Shown here one piece after another: positions 55,412 to 64,000 of a stretch of 64,000 nucleotides of DNA (position 1 is the first letter of the stretch; every line of letters begins with the position of its first letter). Under the pieces are notes generated by a model that did not search any database, was not told the DNA's origin, and saw only the letters and a program-made list of their open reading frames with translations. The position numbers were made by a program, and so were the translations under genes. The DNA is from Olsenella urininfantis (GTDB lineage: Bacteria > Actinomycetota > Coriobacteriia > Coriobacteriales > Atopobiaceae): positions 31,788 to 95,787 of the forward strand of contig NZ_LT732540.1 of the NCBI RefSeq assembly GCF_900155635.1, read 5' to 3'.

Positions 55412-55987
55412 TTGATGGACATAGCAGCGCATCACAACGGCTACGTCACCTCGGCACAGGCGACGGACGCCGGCATTCCCCGGCGCAAGCTCACGGAAGC
55501 CGTGCGCGCCGGAGAACTCGTCCAGATAGACCGTGGCCTCTACGCGCTTCCCGACGTGTGGGAGGACCCCCTCTACATCGCGCAGCATCGCTTTTCCCGC
55601 GGAATCTTCTCGGACGACACAGCACTCTTCCTCCACGACATGACGGACCGCTCGTCCTTTACTCTGACGATGACCTTCCCCAGAAGCTACAACACGAGCG
55701 CGGCCAAGGCGGCGGGGATCGCATGCCGCACCTGTGCCGATGGCGTCCTCGACCTCGGACTCTGCGATATTCGAACGGAATACGGCAACACGGTCAAGGC
55801 GTACGATGTCGAGCGGACGCTCTGCGACCTTTTACGTGGTCAGGGCACGCCGGACGTCCAGCTTGTCACCCCGGCGATGAAGGCCTACGTGCGAAGCAAG
55901 GACCGCAACCCCATGAAGCTGATTTCTTACGCCCGAGACCTCGGCGTTGAGCTAAAGATCCGCAACTACCTGGAGGTGCTGCTGTGA
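55412..55987 (+). CDS. abiEi: AbiEi-type antitoxin (type IV toxin-antitoxin)
   Basis: A 190-aa protein with an N-terminal winged helix (NGYVTSAQATDAGIPRRKLTEAV) and the AbiEi region GLYALPDVWEDPLY and YDVERTLCDLLR. AbiEi represses its own operon and counters AbiEii without direct binding. GGAAGGAG lies at 55390-55397, rather far from TTG 55412 or ATG 55415, so the exact start is uncertain. It overlaps the toxin gene by 4 bases. Confidence 0.85.
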   Translation: MMDIAAHHNGYVTSAQATDAGIPRRKLTEAVRAGELVQIDRGLYALPDVWEDPLYIAQHRFSRGIFSDDTALFLHDMTDRSSFTLTMTFPRSYNTSAAKAAGIACRTCADGVLDLGLCDIRTEYGNTVKAYDVERTLCDLLRGQGTPDVQLVTPAMKAYVRSKDRNPMKLISYARDLGVELKIRNYLEVLL

Positions 55988-56826
55988 GAACCAAGAACGT
56001 GATGCAGCTCAAGGCGCGCATCAACACCCGAGCGAAGGAGGCTGGTATCCCCGCACAGTCCCTGATGCAGAGCTATCTCTTCGAGAGGCTCCTCGAGCGC
56101 CTCTCGAAATCCAAATGGCGCGACAACGTCGTCATCAAGGGCGGAATGCTCATCTCCTCTCTCGTGGGTGTGGCGTCTAGGACGACGATGGACCTCGACA
56201 CGACGATCACCGGCTTCACGCTGACGCGTGAATCCGCCGAGAAGGTTTTCCGCGAGGTGGCAGCCATCGACGCCGACGACGACTGGGCCTTCGAGTTCGA
56301 CCGTACCGAGGACATCAGAGAGACCGACGATTACCCGGGCATACGCGTGTACCTCAAGGCGGTGCATCCGCCTATGGCGGTGCCCCTCAGGATCGACGTC
56401 ACCACGGGCGACAGCATCACGCCCGGCCCCGTCGCCTACGACTACCCGCTCCTGTTCGACGGGGGAAGCGTCAGGCTGATGTCCTATCCGCTCGAGACCG
56501 TGTTCGCCGAGAAGCTCGAGACCGTTGTCTCGCGCGGCGTGACCAACACGAGACTGCGCGACTTCTACGACATACTCCTTCTCTGGAGAACCAGGGGCGA
56601 CAAGTGCGAGATCCCCACGTTGCGGGAAGCCCTAGAGCGCACGTGTGCCAAACGCGGGAGCACGGAGATGATGGCACACTGGCAGACGATTCTCGACAAG
56701 GTAGCAACCGACAAGGCGATGCTTGTGCTGTGGGACAAGTACGCGAAGAAGAATCCCTATGCAGCAGGCATTGAGCTAGCGCAGTGCTGTGAGATGGCAA
56801 AAGAAGTTCTAGCCACATTTGAATAG
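55984..56826 (+). CDS. abiEii: AbiEii-type nucleotidyltransferase toxin
   Basis: A 280-aa protein starting with GTG in a GTGA overlap with the antitoxin stop. VIKGGMLISSLVG followed by RTTMDLDTTI gives the GG-x-x-x-S and D-x-D motifs of the DUF1814 nucleotidyltransferase family, and FAEKLETVVSRG carries the conserved Lys. AbiEii-type toxins block tRNA charging or transcription-related steps on activation and cause abortive infection by phage. Full length, intact. Confidence 0.87.
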   Translation: MRTKNVMQLKARINTRAKEAGIPAQSLMQSYLFERLLERLSKSKWRDNVVIKGGMLISSLVGVASRTTMDLDTTITGFTLTRESAEKVFREVAAIDADDDWAFEFDRTEDIRETDDYPGIRVYLKAVHPPMAVPLRIDVTTGDSITPGPVAYDYPLLFDGGSVRLMSYPLETVFAEKLETVVSRGVTNTRLRDFYDILLLWRTRGDKCEIPTLREALERTCAKRGSTEMMAHWQTILDKVATDKAMLVLWDKYAKKNPYAAGIELAQCCEMAKEVLATFE

Positions 56827-56898
56827 CTCACACTTTCTTACTCGTATGACAACACGTGGGATGAGCTCACTTAGTTACAAGCGCAAGCAAGGAAGGCC

Positions 56899-59800
56899 AT
56901 GAAAGACGACGCAATTACAGACGAGCTGCAAATCGCTCTCGATAATGTTCACAGACTAGCTTTGCGATCAGCTCGCGGAGCAGAAAGCGCATGGCGAGGG
57001 TACTGGCTTCAAGCGCTTTATATAGGCGCAAGAGTGGCCCAACGCAAAAATGATGGCCTCATCTTCCTCCCCGAGACCATAGAGGATTTGACGGTGGTAA
57101 CAGGAGGTGGAACATATAAAGAGTGCATAGAATTAATTCAAGTCAAGAGCTGTAAATCCAATGCTTTCCACCTCAGCAATCTGAATCCTAAAGCTAAAGA
57201 CACCGACCTGGAGAAAGACGACTCTTTCTTCGGCCATATATACGCATTCTGGAAACAAGACCTGGATATCAGGGCTCGCGTAATTATTTTCGGAAGTCTC
57301 GATCACGAAATGAGTGATGTCACTGGGGGCTTGCAAGCAGAAGGTTCCATCAGCCAGAAAATGATTGAGAAATATGGATACCCAGACGATTTCTGCGAAT
57401 GGCTCCAAGGGCACTTAAGCGTTGAGCAAGCTGATGAGCAGTCTCTTATATCACTGCTTGAGCAGCAGCTCAGTAATCGTATTGAAACAGGAGCCGCTGT
57501 TGGGTTGGCACGCGACTACGTCATGAGCTACATATACTCCTGTTGTCGATGCCGAATAAGAATTACCGATCGAGAGTGGCAGACAAAACTAGCAAACTTT
57601 GCATTGCAGGCGTCTTCAGCCCGCGGCTATCTTGAAAACTACGGCTACGCGATTGTTCCTTTGTCTCAATATCTTGCTGGCAGTGAGCATAACGTTTCAG
57701 AGCTGGAAGCCGCATATCGGTCCGGCGCAAGCGCAATGCCGGAACATATTGCCTTGAACCTAGATGTAGAGCGCTCAACCTGGCAATCGAAAATTAGCGA
57801 AGCCTTTGAGTCTAAAAATATAGTTGTCGTCCGCGCTGCTTCCGGGCAAGGAAAATCAACACTCTGCTATCGCTGGCTGATGAGTCGCAACGCCATTTCA
57901 GATATTTATTTGCTTAATGGAGTGTCGCCTGCAAATGCTTCGGGAATTGCCGCCGCACTTAGAGGGCTTGCGGCTAATCAAGGTAAAGTCTATGCATACA
58001 TTGAAGCTGGGGCTGATACAGGATGGGTGGATTTATGCACTGAGATCAATCGCCTCAATCGCCCTAATTTGAAACTACTCGTCAGCGTCCGCGAGGATGA
58101 TGCCGCCAGAGCCTGCTACGATACATCAAAAATCGGAAGCTCTGATGTCTTCCTGCTATTCGATAAACATGAAGCTGAACATTTATACAAACATCTCAAT
58201 AGTTCACTGTTTCCATCGTTTGAGAGTGCGTGGAAATCATTCGGAGGAAAGGGACCCCTGATGGAGTTCATTTACTCCCTCAGCCATGATGTCTCTCTTC
58301 GCCAGAAGCTTGAGGGGCAGGTAAGACAGTTGCGTATAACAGGATGCGATAACTGGCTGACTTTCCTTTACCTTGCAAGTGCCGCTGGTGAATACGGGCT
58401 CCCTTCGTCCATTTCAAGGCTCAAAAGCGCGTCGAAACTAAACGACGTACAGAACATACTCGAGATTCTAGAGAACGAGATGCTCTTGCGATCGGATGCA
58501 GAGTATGGTCTGGTGTTCCCCATGCACCCATACCGTTCAAAGCTACTCGTCGAAATCATTGCTCCCATGCTCTACCAGGATGAAGAAGAACTCGTTCTGA
58601 ATGCAGCCAAATGTGCCTCCGGCGATTTTGGCTGCATACTTATTCCCTATCTTTCGAAAAAATCATTTAGCAAAGACGGCCTGGATACCTTGCTTGATAT
58701 TTCCCAAGCATCCTGGAAGTCTTCAGCTCAGGCATTACGCGTAATGGTTTGGAAGGATGCACGACGTTTCTATTGTTCTACCGCTGATTTGCGGCAACAA
58801 ATGATTAATGAAAAGCTACCCGTATTCCTGTTAAGTATGATGGCTGGAGATATAACGAGTGCGAAAAATCAAAAGAATTGGCAACCCATACTGGAATTAT
58901 TTCCAGATAGCGCTATTAAAGAGTCTGCTTGTGCTTTAGTCGCTCAGTTAGCTTGTCGAAAAGCCGAATATAGAGCAACCGATCGATTTCTTTCGAAATT
59001 AGCACAACGCCTTCCAGCAGTCGACTTACTTCCCAGTCAAGCATCCGAAGCCGGTTTCGTTCTTGCGTATGTGGGAAGCAGGGGCTTCGGACATTTAATT
59101 TCTGATAGCAAAACCGACGCTCTAGCTCACGTTGATAATCTAGCATCAGTAGATGTAAATCACGTTCTAGACCTACTCGTTGGCTACAGCATCATTGATA
59201 TAGACATTAGCAGCGAAGACCGCCAAGCAATCTTACTTAAGACCTGTCAAAGAGATGGCATAGTTTGGCTCGACTCGTCGGAGCTGATACCAAAAGAGGT
59301 GCTGGAAGAAAGTGGCGAAAGCTACGAAGAAATACCCTCCGGATGCCTTAATGCTGATGGTTTAGTGCACCAAGTTAGCGCAATAATCGCTCCGAGGATA
59401 AGCAGCAACCTTGAGAGCGGGAACCCATCTGCCCTTGACAGTAGCTACCAGCCAAATGATGTGGTCATGAAAGCTGTATGCGATTTAAGGCGGCTGTTTC
59501 CGCAATGCGGAAGGTACTGCGTGCAATATGCTGGAATCAAACCGTTGGCCGGTGGTGTAGAAATTCCCGATTGCGAAAAACATATCCCTGAGAAAAATCT
59601 TCCACTTAACTGGCTGAAGCTTATTAATCGGTATTACATCGGAATGTGCAAGCTCGACGACGGCATCGCGAAAGATTGGAAAGAACTGGAAGAGTCTTTG
59701 AAAAATACTGTTTCTGACTCGATTAGAGCTTTGGATACTTGTTCACATCTAGTAGACGCCTTACTTAGTGGAGACAAGAAGGCTGTTGGAAAGTTGCAGG

Positions 59801-60981
59801 AACGATTTAATGATGAAGCCACAAAGGCAAAAGAGGAATTAGACGTTGTTGACGTGAACCTACCGATCTGTGCGTTGGACACCTACGCATTCAATTCTGG
59901 GCAAACAAAAGCATTTGATACAGATAGGAATGATGGCAGCGCAACAGAAAAAGCACCCGCTTTTGGATTGACGAGAGAGACGAATCCTGTCTTGAGTGAC
60001 ACGAGAAGATTCCTATTAAACCTGCAAAACCACTTTAATAGTATTAATGACATGATCTTATATGTGCTTAACTGTGGCAAGCGCCCGTCGACAGTAGCTG
60101 TAAGTAACATTGCACAGGCTTGCGCTAAATCCGAAATCTGCGATGCCGAATTTACGAACCTTTTCGGAGGAAGGTGCTTAATAAGTGAGAAGCAGGAAGA
60201 AAAACTGTTTCAGCATGCCGTTTACTGGAACTATTTATGGTGCAGGAAAGACAAGAAGCAGGAGAAGACACTCTTCAGACAAGCCTATAGAGCCAAGGTA
60301 TTACAGAAGCTCAAGCCTCTTCTTGTAAATAGATTCAGTACAGAACCGGATGTGGAGACCGCAGTGATTTGCGGTGATCTATTCAAAACTACCTACAAAG
60401 CATCATCGGGCGTTCCATTCTCAGAAGTGGCTGCAAGCTGTATTCGAGATCTCATGAAGTGCGATTTAGAATCAGATGAGCACCTTATAGAATGGTGGCT
60501 TCTGTACAATGGACCGGTCAAGCGCATTGAGGTAGTGTTCGTTTCCAATGGCTGCAGTCTGATAAAAAAGACTTATCAGCTTAGCACTCTTATGAATCAC
60601 ATGAATGATCCTGATACCTCAGAGGCAATTTCACCTGCAGAGCTCGCATTCAGCGAAAGCAATATCAACGGACTTGAAAAGGCCATCATTGCTTTTCAAG
60701 CCTCTTTGGAAACGTGCAAGCGTTTACATAATTGCATAGCAGAGGTCGATGAAATAGTTTCGTCCCGTGCACCTGATAGCGACAAAAAGGTGATGGGCGT
60801 TTGGGGAGAATGGCGTGAGTCGAGCGTGAAAGAGCTTGAAAATATATTTTCGCGCCTAGACGACATTGCTCATCGATATTCAGATAATTTAATCGGCAGC
60901 GAAAACATCATTAGTGAATTGAAAGTAAGCATGGATTACAAGGCTTCCAATGAGAAAAATTCAACAGGGTTTCAAAGATAG
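56899..60981 (+). CDS. 1360-aa putative nuclease-STAND ATPase (candidate phage-defence protein)
   Basis: I do not recognise an exact family. The N-terminus (~1-200) resembles DUF4297/Cap4-type PD-(D/E)xK nucleases: RGYWLQALYIGARV, then PETIEDLTVV and, after a Gly-rich turn, ECIELIQVKSC, giving E59/E62-D63 and Q81-V-K83. Residues ~285-450 look like a P-loop STAND module: Walker A ASGQGKST (~314-321) and LKLLVSVREDD as a sensor-like strand with Arg; a clear Walker B Asp-Asp is missing. The remaining ~900 residues are helical and could be a sensor of phage proteins, as in Avs proteins. AAGGAAGG precedes the ATG. It stands 72 bp after abiEii. GC is clearly lower than all neighbours. Intact, no frameshift. 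Confidence 0.6.
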   Translation: MKDDAITDELQIALDNVHRLALRSARGAESAWRGYWLQALYIGARVAQRKNDGLIFLPETIEDLTVVTGGGTYKECIELIQVKSCKSNAFHLSNLNPKAKDTDLEKDDSFFGHIYAFWKQDLDIRARVIIFGSLDHEMSDVTGGLQAEGSISQKMIEKYGYPDDFCEWLQGHLSVEQADEQSLISLLEQQLSNRIETGAAVGLARDYVMSYIYSCCRCRIRITDREWQTKLANFALQASSARGYLENYGYAIVPLSQYLAGSEHNVSELEAAYRSGASAMPEHIALNLDVERSTWQSKISEAFESKNIVVVRAASGQGKSTLCYRWLMSRNAISDIYLLNGVSPANASGIAAALRGLAANQGKVYAYIEAGADTGWVDLCTEINRLNRPNLKLLVSVREDDAARACYDTSKIGSSDVFLLFDKHEAEHLYKHLNSSLFPSFESAWKSFGGKGPLMEFIYSLSHDVSLRQKLEGQVRQLRITGCDNWLTFLYLASAAGEYGLPSSISRLKSASKLNDVQNILEILENEMLLRSDAEYGLVFPMHPYRSKLLVEIIAPMLYQDEEELVLNAAKCASGDFGCILIPYLSKKSFSKDGLDTLLDISQASWKSSAQALRVMVWKDARRFYCSTADLRQQMINEKLPVFLLSMMAGDITSAKNQKNWQPILELFPDSAIKESACALVAQLACRKAEYRATDRFLSKLAQRLPAVDLLPSQASEAGFVLAYVGSRGFGHLISDSKTDALAHVDNLASVDVNHVLDLLVGYSIIDIDISSEDRQAILLKTCQRDGIVWLDSSELIPKEVLEESGESYEEIPSGCLNADGLVHQVSAIIAPRISSNLESGNPSALDSSYQPNDVVMKAVCDLRRLFPQCGRYCVQYAGIKPLAGGVEIPDCEKHIPEKNLPLNWLKLINRYYIGMCKLDDGIAKDWKELEESLKNTVSDSIRALDTCSHLVDALLSGDKKAVGKLQERFNDEATKAKEELDVVDVNLPICALDTYAFNSGQTKAFDTDRNDGSATEKAPAFGLTRETNPVLSDTRRFLLNLQNHFNSINDMILYVLNCGKRPSTVAVSNIAQACAKSEICDAEFTNLFGGRCLISEKQEEKLFQHAVYWNYLWCRKDKKQEKTLFRQAYRAKVLQKLKPLLVNRFSTEPDVETAVICGDLFKTTYKASSGVPFSEVAASCIRDLMKCDLESDEHLIEWWLLYNGPVKRIEVVFVSNGCSLIKKTYQLSTLMNHMNDPDTSEAISPAELAFSESNINGLEKAIIAFQASLETCKRLHNCIAEVDEIVSSRAPDSDKKVMGVWGEWRESSVKELENIFSRLDDIAHRYSDNLIGSENIISELKVSMDYKASNEKNSTGFQR

Positions 60982-60993
60982 CTTGGCTGCAAT

Positions 60994-61235
60994 GTAGTCA
61001 GTTACATGCGGAAAAGCTATTTCCCCAGCTCAGGGCTGTCACTCTTCACTCGGGATTTGTTACTCTCGAGTCCGAGTGCGCCCCACCCCGCTGGCGCCGC
61101 TTCCGCCCATGTAGTCAGTTGCACGCAACCGAACTGCGTTTCCGCAGGTCAAACGTGTCACTCTTCGGTCGGATGAAAACACTCTCATCAAGTGACTACA
61201 TCGCATGTAGTCAGTGCTGACTACAGGGTGACTAC
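60994..61235. repeat. Right-end motif cluster of E4
   Basis: GTAGTCAG at 60994, 61111 and 61207, with inverted GACTAC at 61193, 61219 and 61230. TGTCACTC at 61037 and 61156, TTGTTACTC at 61057. These match the motifs at the left end of E4. No gene is seen from 60982 to 61316. Confidence 0.65.
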
Positions 61236-61316
61236 ACGGTTTTCGCAATGAGAGAGTAGAGAAAGTCCCAGCTCACCTGCCCCGCTGGCTACATCGAAAC
61301 GGGCTATGCGACGATC

Positions 61317-61329
61317 GAGTGGGGGTGAG
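61317..61329 (+). other. att site 5, right end of the array
   Basis: GAGTGGGGGTGAG, preceded by GCGACGATC, would read A-T-I-E-W-G-stop, a variant of the GuaA end. A perfect 15-base hairpin (AGAAGCTCTGAAATC, 61441-61455, with 61460-61474) follows 124 bp later. The next ~400 bp (to ~61720) are related to those after att site 4, including GTAGTCA (61639) and GAGTGACAAA (61703), but lead into an unrelated adhesin relic. Confidence 0.8.
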
Positions 61330-61744
61330 CTGGGGCTTCGTTCCATCTAGTTGCAAGCCGCCCATCTAGTGGCGGTGGTTAGCATCTAGTGGTAGGAATA
61401 GGACAAAGCCACCGGAACTTTCGATGAGTGGAAATAACCCAGAAGCTCTGAAATCAAACGATTTCAGAGCTTCTCTTATAGGTGTTGATATGCATTTATA
61501 TTCTTCGTTCCGCTCATGTCGCGGTAAGCGTTGCTGTTAGATGAGAAAGAATCTGCTCCTCGTTGCGAATACGTACCAAACATCGTTGGAGTGCTTCCAT
61601 AGAGCTTTTTAGCCGCCTCGTATCGCAACCGCTTTCCATGTAGTCATCGTGTATTCACCCGTTTTTGGGAAGGGGAAAACTCGCGTTGCGCCCGTTCAGA
61701 GCGAAGAGTGACAAACCTTCCCAAAACTCGATTGAGGGTCGAGA

Positions 61745-62791
61745 ATCGTGTGATTACATCCTCGTCGGCGACAGCCTCGTGATCATCGTCATCCGCATCG
61801 GTCGCGGTATTGCCGATCTTGGGCCCCTCGGAGTTCACGAGCGTTCCGAGGTCGATCTTTACAGAGTCCTTGTAGACAGTGACGTCGAACGCTGGGATCA
61901 GGTCCCTGTCTGCGTTGGAATCGCATCGTTGCTCTTCAATAGTGTAGGTGTCGTAAATGAGTGCGCCCTTGTTGTTGTCGGGTTCGGAGGAACCGAATCA
62001 GATTCCCGATTCGGAAGTGCCTGCGTTGGTGTTGAAGGCGTGCGCGTTCCAGCTAGAAGCTGTCGAGGCATAGCCGTTAGCGTCGGTAACGATCGTCACC
62101 GTGAACACATGGGTCTTGGTGTTGGGGGATAGCCTTCAGGAGCGCTGGTTTCCTTCACCGTGATCTTGCCCAGGGGAATTCCGTCGAACACGATTTGCGG
62201 GCCTTCGGTGGTTCCCTCGACGGTCTTGGTGGTTCCGTTGTATGTGCACGTAGCCTCGTGGGTCGCGCCATCAAGTGATGCCCTGCCTTGGGGCGTGGCC
62301 TCCAGGGTTTCGCTGTCTTGCTTAACGATGGTGAGCTTCACGGTGATGGGCTGGTCGGTCGCATTGACGCTGGCATCCGCGCCCTTGACGGTGATGGTGA
62401 ACGCCTCGTCAGAAAGTTTGTAACCCGCTGGTGCGGAGATTTCCTTCACGGTGTACGTACCGTTCGGGAGCTTGTCTGCGGTGGTTCCGTGCCGCTTGCG
62501 TCCGTCTCGAGCTTGGTTACGAGAGAGCCGTCTTTGTAGACGCCATACACGGCTCTAGCCAGCGAGTACTGGGAGTTGCCCTTGGTCACCTTGACATCGC
62601 CGGACGACTTGTCGAGCGTGCCGTATCCGCCCTCGGCGAGGCCCCGGTACACCTTAAAGCTCGGATACGTCTTGCCATGCCCGCCGTTGATTCTCCACAT
62701 GTGGTCGAAGCGGCAGTTGCCCGTATCGGACCCCTCGTACCAGGCATGGTAGATGGTCTTATCCTCGCCTGCGATACCGCAGTACGCGGCA
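61745..62791 (-). pseudogene. Broken VaFE/SpaA-type surface adhesin
   Basis: Pieces on the minus strand, in order: YCGIAGEDKTIYHAWYEGSD, HMWRINGGHGKTYPSFKVYRG (read as two blocks), a Cna-B repeat with EISAPAGYKLSDEAFTI, another with KITVKETSAPEGY, then DTYTIEEQ and finally a VaFE-type block GPKIGNTATDADDDDHEAVAD. At least two frameshifts and one stop separate them. The frame is lost near 61.74 kb where att-flank DNA begins, so insertion there probably removed the rest, including any LPxTG anchor. The 5' end is also missing. Confidence 0.75.
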
Positions 62792-62871
62792 CTAAGCCAC
62801 GGTAAGCCAACCTAAGGCCCAAATGGCGAAACCCTGTTGTCAGCTTGACCGGATTGGGCCAATCTGCCCGA

Positions 62872-62900
62872 TTGTTCGCTGTCACCTGAGTGACTATAAT
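62872..62900 (+). promoter_or_regulatory. Sigma70-type promoter
   Basis: TTGTTC (62872-62877), 17 bases, TATAAT (62895-62900). It points toward the ABC-F gene 225 bp downstream. The bases between (62901-63125) show no gene. Confidence 0.5.
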
Positions 62901-63125
62901 GATTCCAAGCAACCCGCCGGTGCCTTTGGCAAGCGTCGGCACGAGAAAGGTCCTGGTGCATGAAGAACTAGCGATGGCCATATCCACCCGAAAGCCAAGC
63001 GACATCGCTGGTGGCCATGCCTGCGGGTGCAGCATCGCATGTTCGAGCATCGTTCTAAAGCCACATACTCAAACTGGCAAAGCGCAGAGCTGCCCCCCAT
63101 GGCCTCCCGCAGGACCGGAGGCGAC

Positions 63126-64000
63126 ATGCAGCTCAACCTCTCCAACATCGAATACACCTATCCGTTGACGGCAGAGCCCGCCCTACGCGCCGTGACTGCT
63201 ACGTTTCCCCGTGGGTGGACCGGCATCGTCGGTGACAACGGCGGGGGCAAAACCACGTTGGCGCTGGTAGCTTGTGGGCTTTTGCGGCCCGACGCTGGCA
63301 TGGTCTCACCATCCCTCCTCTCCGCCTACTGCGCTCAAGATGCGAAGGAGCCGCCGGAAAACGTGGTCGATTTTGCACTTGCCTATGATGGCCTAGCCGT
63401 GAGGCTCCGTCGCGAGCTCGCCATCGAGGACGACTGGCCCTGGCGCTATGCCACGCTCTCGGGCGGGCAGCAGAAGCGACTGCAGGTGGCCTGCGCCCTG
63501 TGGGCCACTCCGGACGTCCTTGCCATGGACGAGCCCACCAACCACGTCGATGCGTCGACCCGCCGCGCCATATCCGATGCGCTGTCGCGCTTCAATGGGA
63601 TTGGCCTCCTCGTCTCGCACGACCGGGAGCTGCTCGACGCCCTCTGCGCGCAGTGTCTGTTCGTCTCGAGGGGTGACGTCGTCATGAGGTCAGGCGGATA
63701 CTCGCGGGCATCCTCGCAGGCGGTCCTGGAGCGCTCGGGCGCCGTCCATGCGCGCGACGAGGCCCGCAAGGAGAAGGCCCGCATCGAGCGGGAAGTCAGG
63801 CGTCGTCGTGAGGAGGCGTCGCGTGCCGCTGGCAAGAGGAGCCTCAGGGGCATAGACAAGCACGATGCGGACGCGCGTCGCAGGGTGCGTGTCGCGGTGG
63901 TGACCGGCAAGGACGGGCAGGCGGGCAGGCTCTCGTCACGCATGGTCGGAAGGCTGGAGGACGCGGAGGCGAGGCTTGTGGCGACGCGGGTCGAGAAGCG
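63126..64000 (+). CDS. ABC-F family ATPase (3' end outside window)
   Basis: The open frame from ATG 63126 (ACCGGAGG upstream) runs past the right edge; 291 codons are visible. Domain 1 is complete: GDNGGGKTTLALV, signature LSGGQQKRLQVA, LAMDEPTNHVDAST and LLVSHDRELLD. A long Arg/Lys/Glu-rich helical linker follows, and the second ATPase domain would lie outside. No membrane segment is present. GC-rich, host-like codon use marks the return to core genome. Without the second domain it cannot be assigned to a resistance or housekeeping ABC-F group. Confidence 0.88.
   Translation, partial: MQLNLSNIEYTYPLTAEPALRAVTATFPRGWTGIVGDNGGGKTTLALVACGLLRPDAGMVSPSLLSAYCAQDAKEPPENVVDFALAYDGLAVRLRRELAIEDDWPWRYATLSGGQQKRLQVACALWATPDVLAMDEPTNHVDASTRRAISDALSRFNGIGLLVSHDRELLDALCAQCLFVSRGDVVMRSGGYSRASSQAVLERSGAVHARDEARKEKARIEREVRRRREEASRAAGKRSLRGIDKHDADARRRVRVAVVTGKDGQAGRLSSRMVGRLEDAEARLVATRVEK

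Larger units (their letters stand above)
54763..61329. mobile_element. Cassette E4: defence cassette, no recombinase
   Basis: This 6554-bp segment lies between att copies 4 and 5. It carries only abiEi-abiEii and one 4.1-kb gene. Both ends are rich in GTAGTCA and GAGTGACA motifs that are rare elsewhere in the window. No integrase, relaxase or replication gene is present. The large gene is much lower in GC than the AbiE pair, so the cargo has at least two sources. Confidence 0.75.

Overview
The window is a chromosomal segment of a GC-rich, Gram-positive-type actinobacterium. The best fit is a gut Coriobacteriia/Atopobiaceae (Olsenella-like) lineage. This placement is inferred from GC-rich codon use, a fused TsaB-RimI-TsaD protein, an LCP cell-wall ligase, a selenium cluster, a VaFE/SpaA-type adhesin remnant and many GTG starts; no rRNA gene is present to prove it.

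Bases 1-25945 are ordinary core genome. In order they hold: the end of a TsaB-RimI-TsaD fusion for tRNA t6A synthesis; a polar amino-acid ABC transporter (binding protein, permease, ATPase); a YtcJ-like amidohydrolase; glutamine-dependent NAD synthetase; a divergent selenium/sulfur cluster (class V aminotransferase versus YedE, YedF-like and DUF3343); groES-groEL; a Bcp peroxiredoxin; a nucleoside-salvage block (deoC, deoB, deoD, cdd, pyrimidine-nucleoside phosphorylase); a four-cluster ferredoxin-like protein; ychF; an LCP protein; and guaA. The intergenic gaps carry palindromic repeats, including a ~110-bp element present in opposite orientations on both sides of nadE.

From the last codons of guaA (25934) to about 61.7 kb the sequence is a tandem array of inserted DNA. 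A short sequence matching the guaA 3' end (core GAGTGGG) recurs at 25934, 30687, 33780, 54763 and 61317. Each time a Rho-independent-type hairpin follows 122-127 bp downstream. The five sites delimit four cassettes. E1 (4.8 kb) has a Msr(D)-like ABC-F gene and a Mef-like efflux gene behind a predicted leader-peptide attenuator. E2 (3.1 kb) has a tet(W)-type ribosomal protection gene with its attenuator. E3 (21 kb) has an XRE repressor, excisionase, tyrosine integrase, a MobC-like protein, an MmeI-like restriction-modification enzyme in an operon with a AAA ATPase, a YraN-like protein, an Abi_C protein, a TetR-controlled ABC/ECF transporter operon and a trypsin-like protease gene interrupted by an in-frame stop. 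E4 (6.6 kb) has an AbiE toxin-antitoxin pair and a 1360-aa protein that looks like a nuclease-STAND ATPase defence protein. Only E3 encodes a recombinase. E3 and E4 carry their own short repeated motifs at both ends, E2 at one end, as expected for recombinase arm sites. The array therefore looks like accretion of integrase-less (cis-mobilizable) cassettes around one integrase-bearing element.

Beyond the last att copy are att-like debris, a frameshifted VaFE/SpaA-type adhesin pseudogene, and a host ABC-F gene that runs off the right edge. The most noteworthy candidates are the att-plus-terminator array and the integrase-free defence cassette E4 with its 1360-aa protein.
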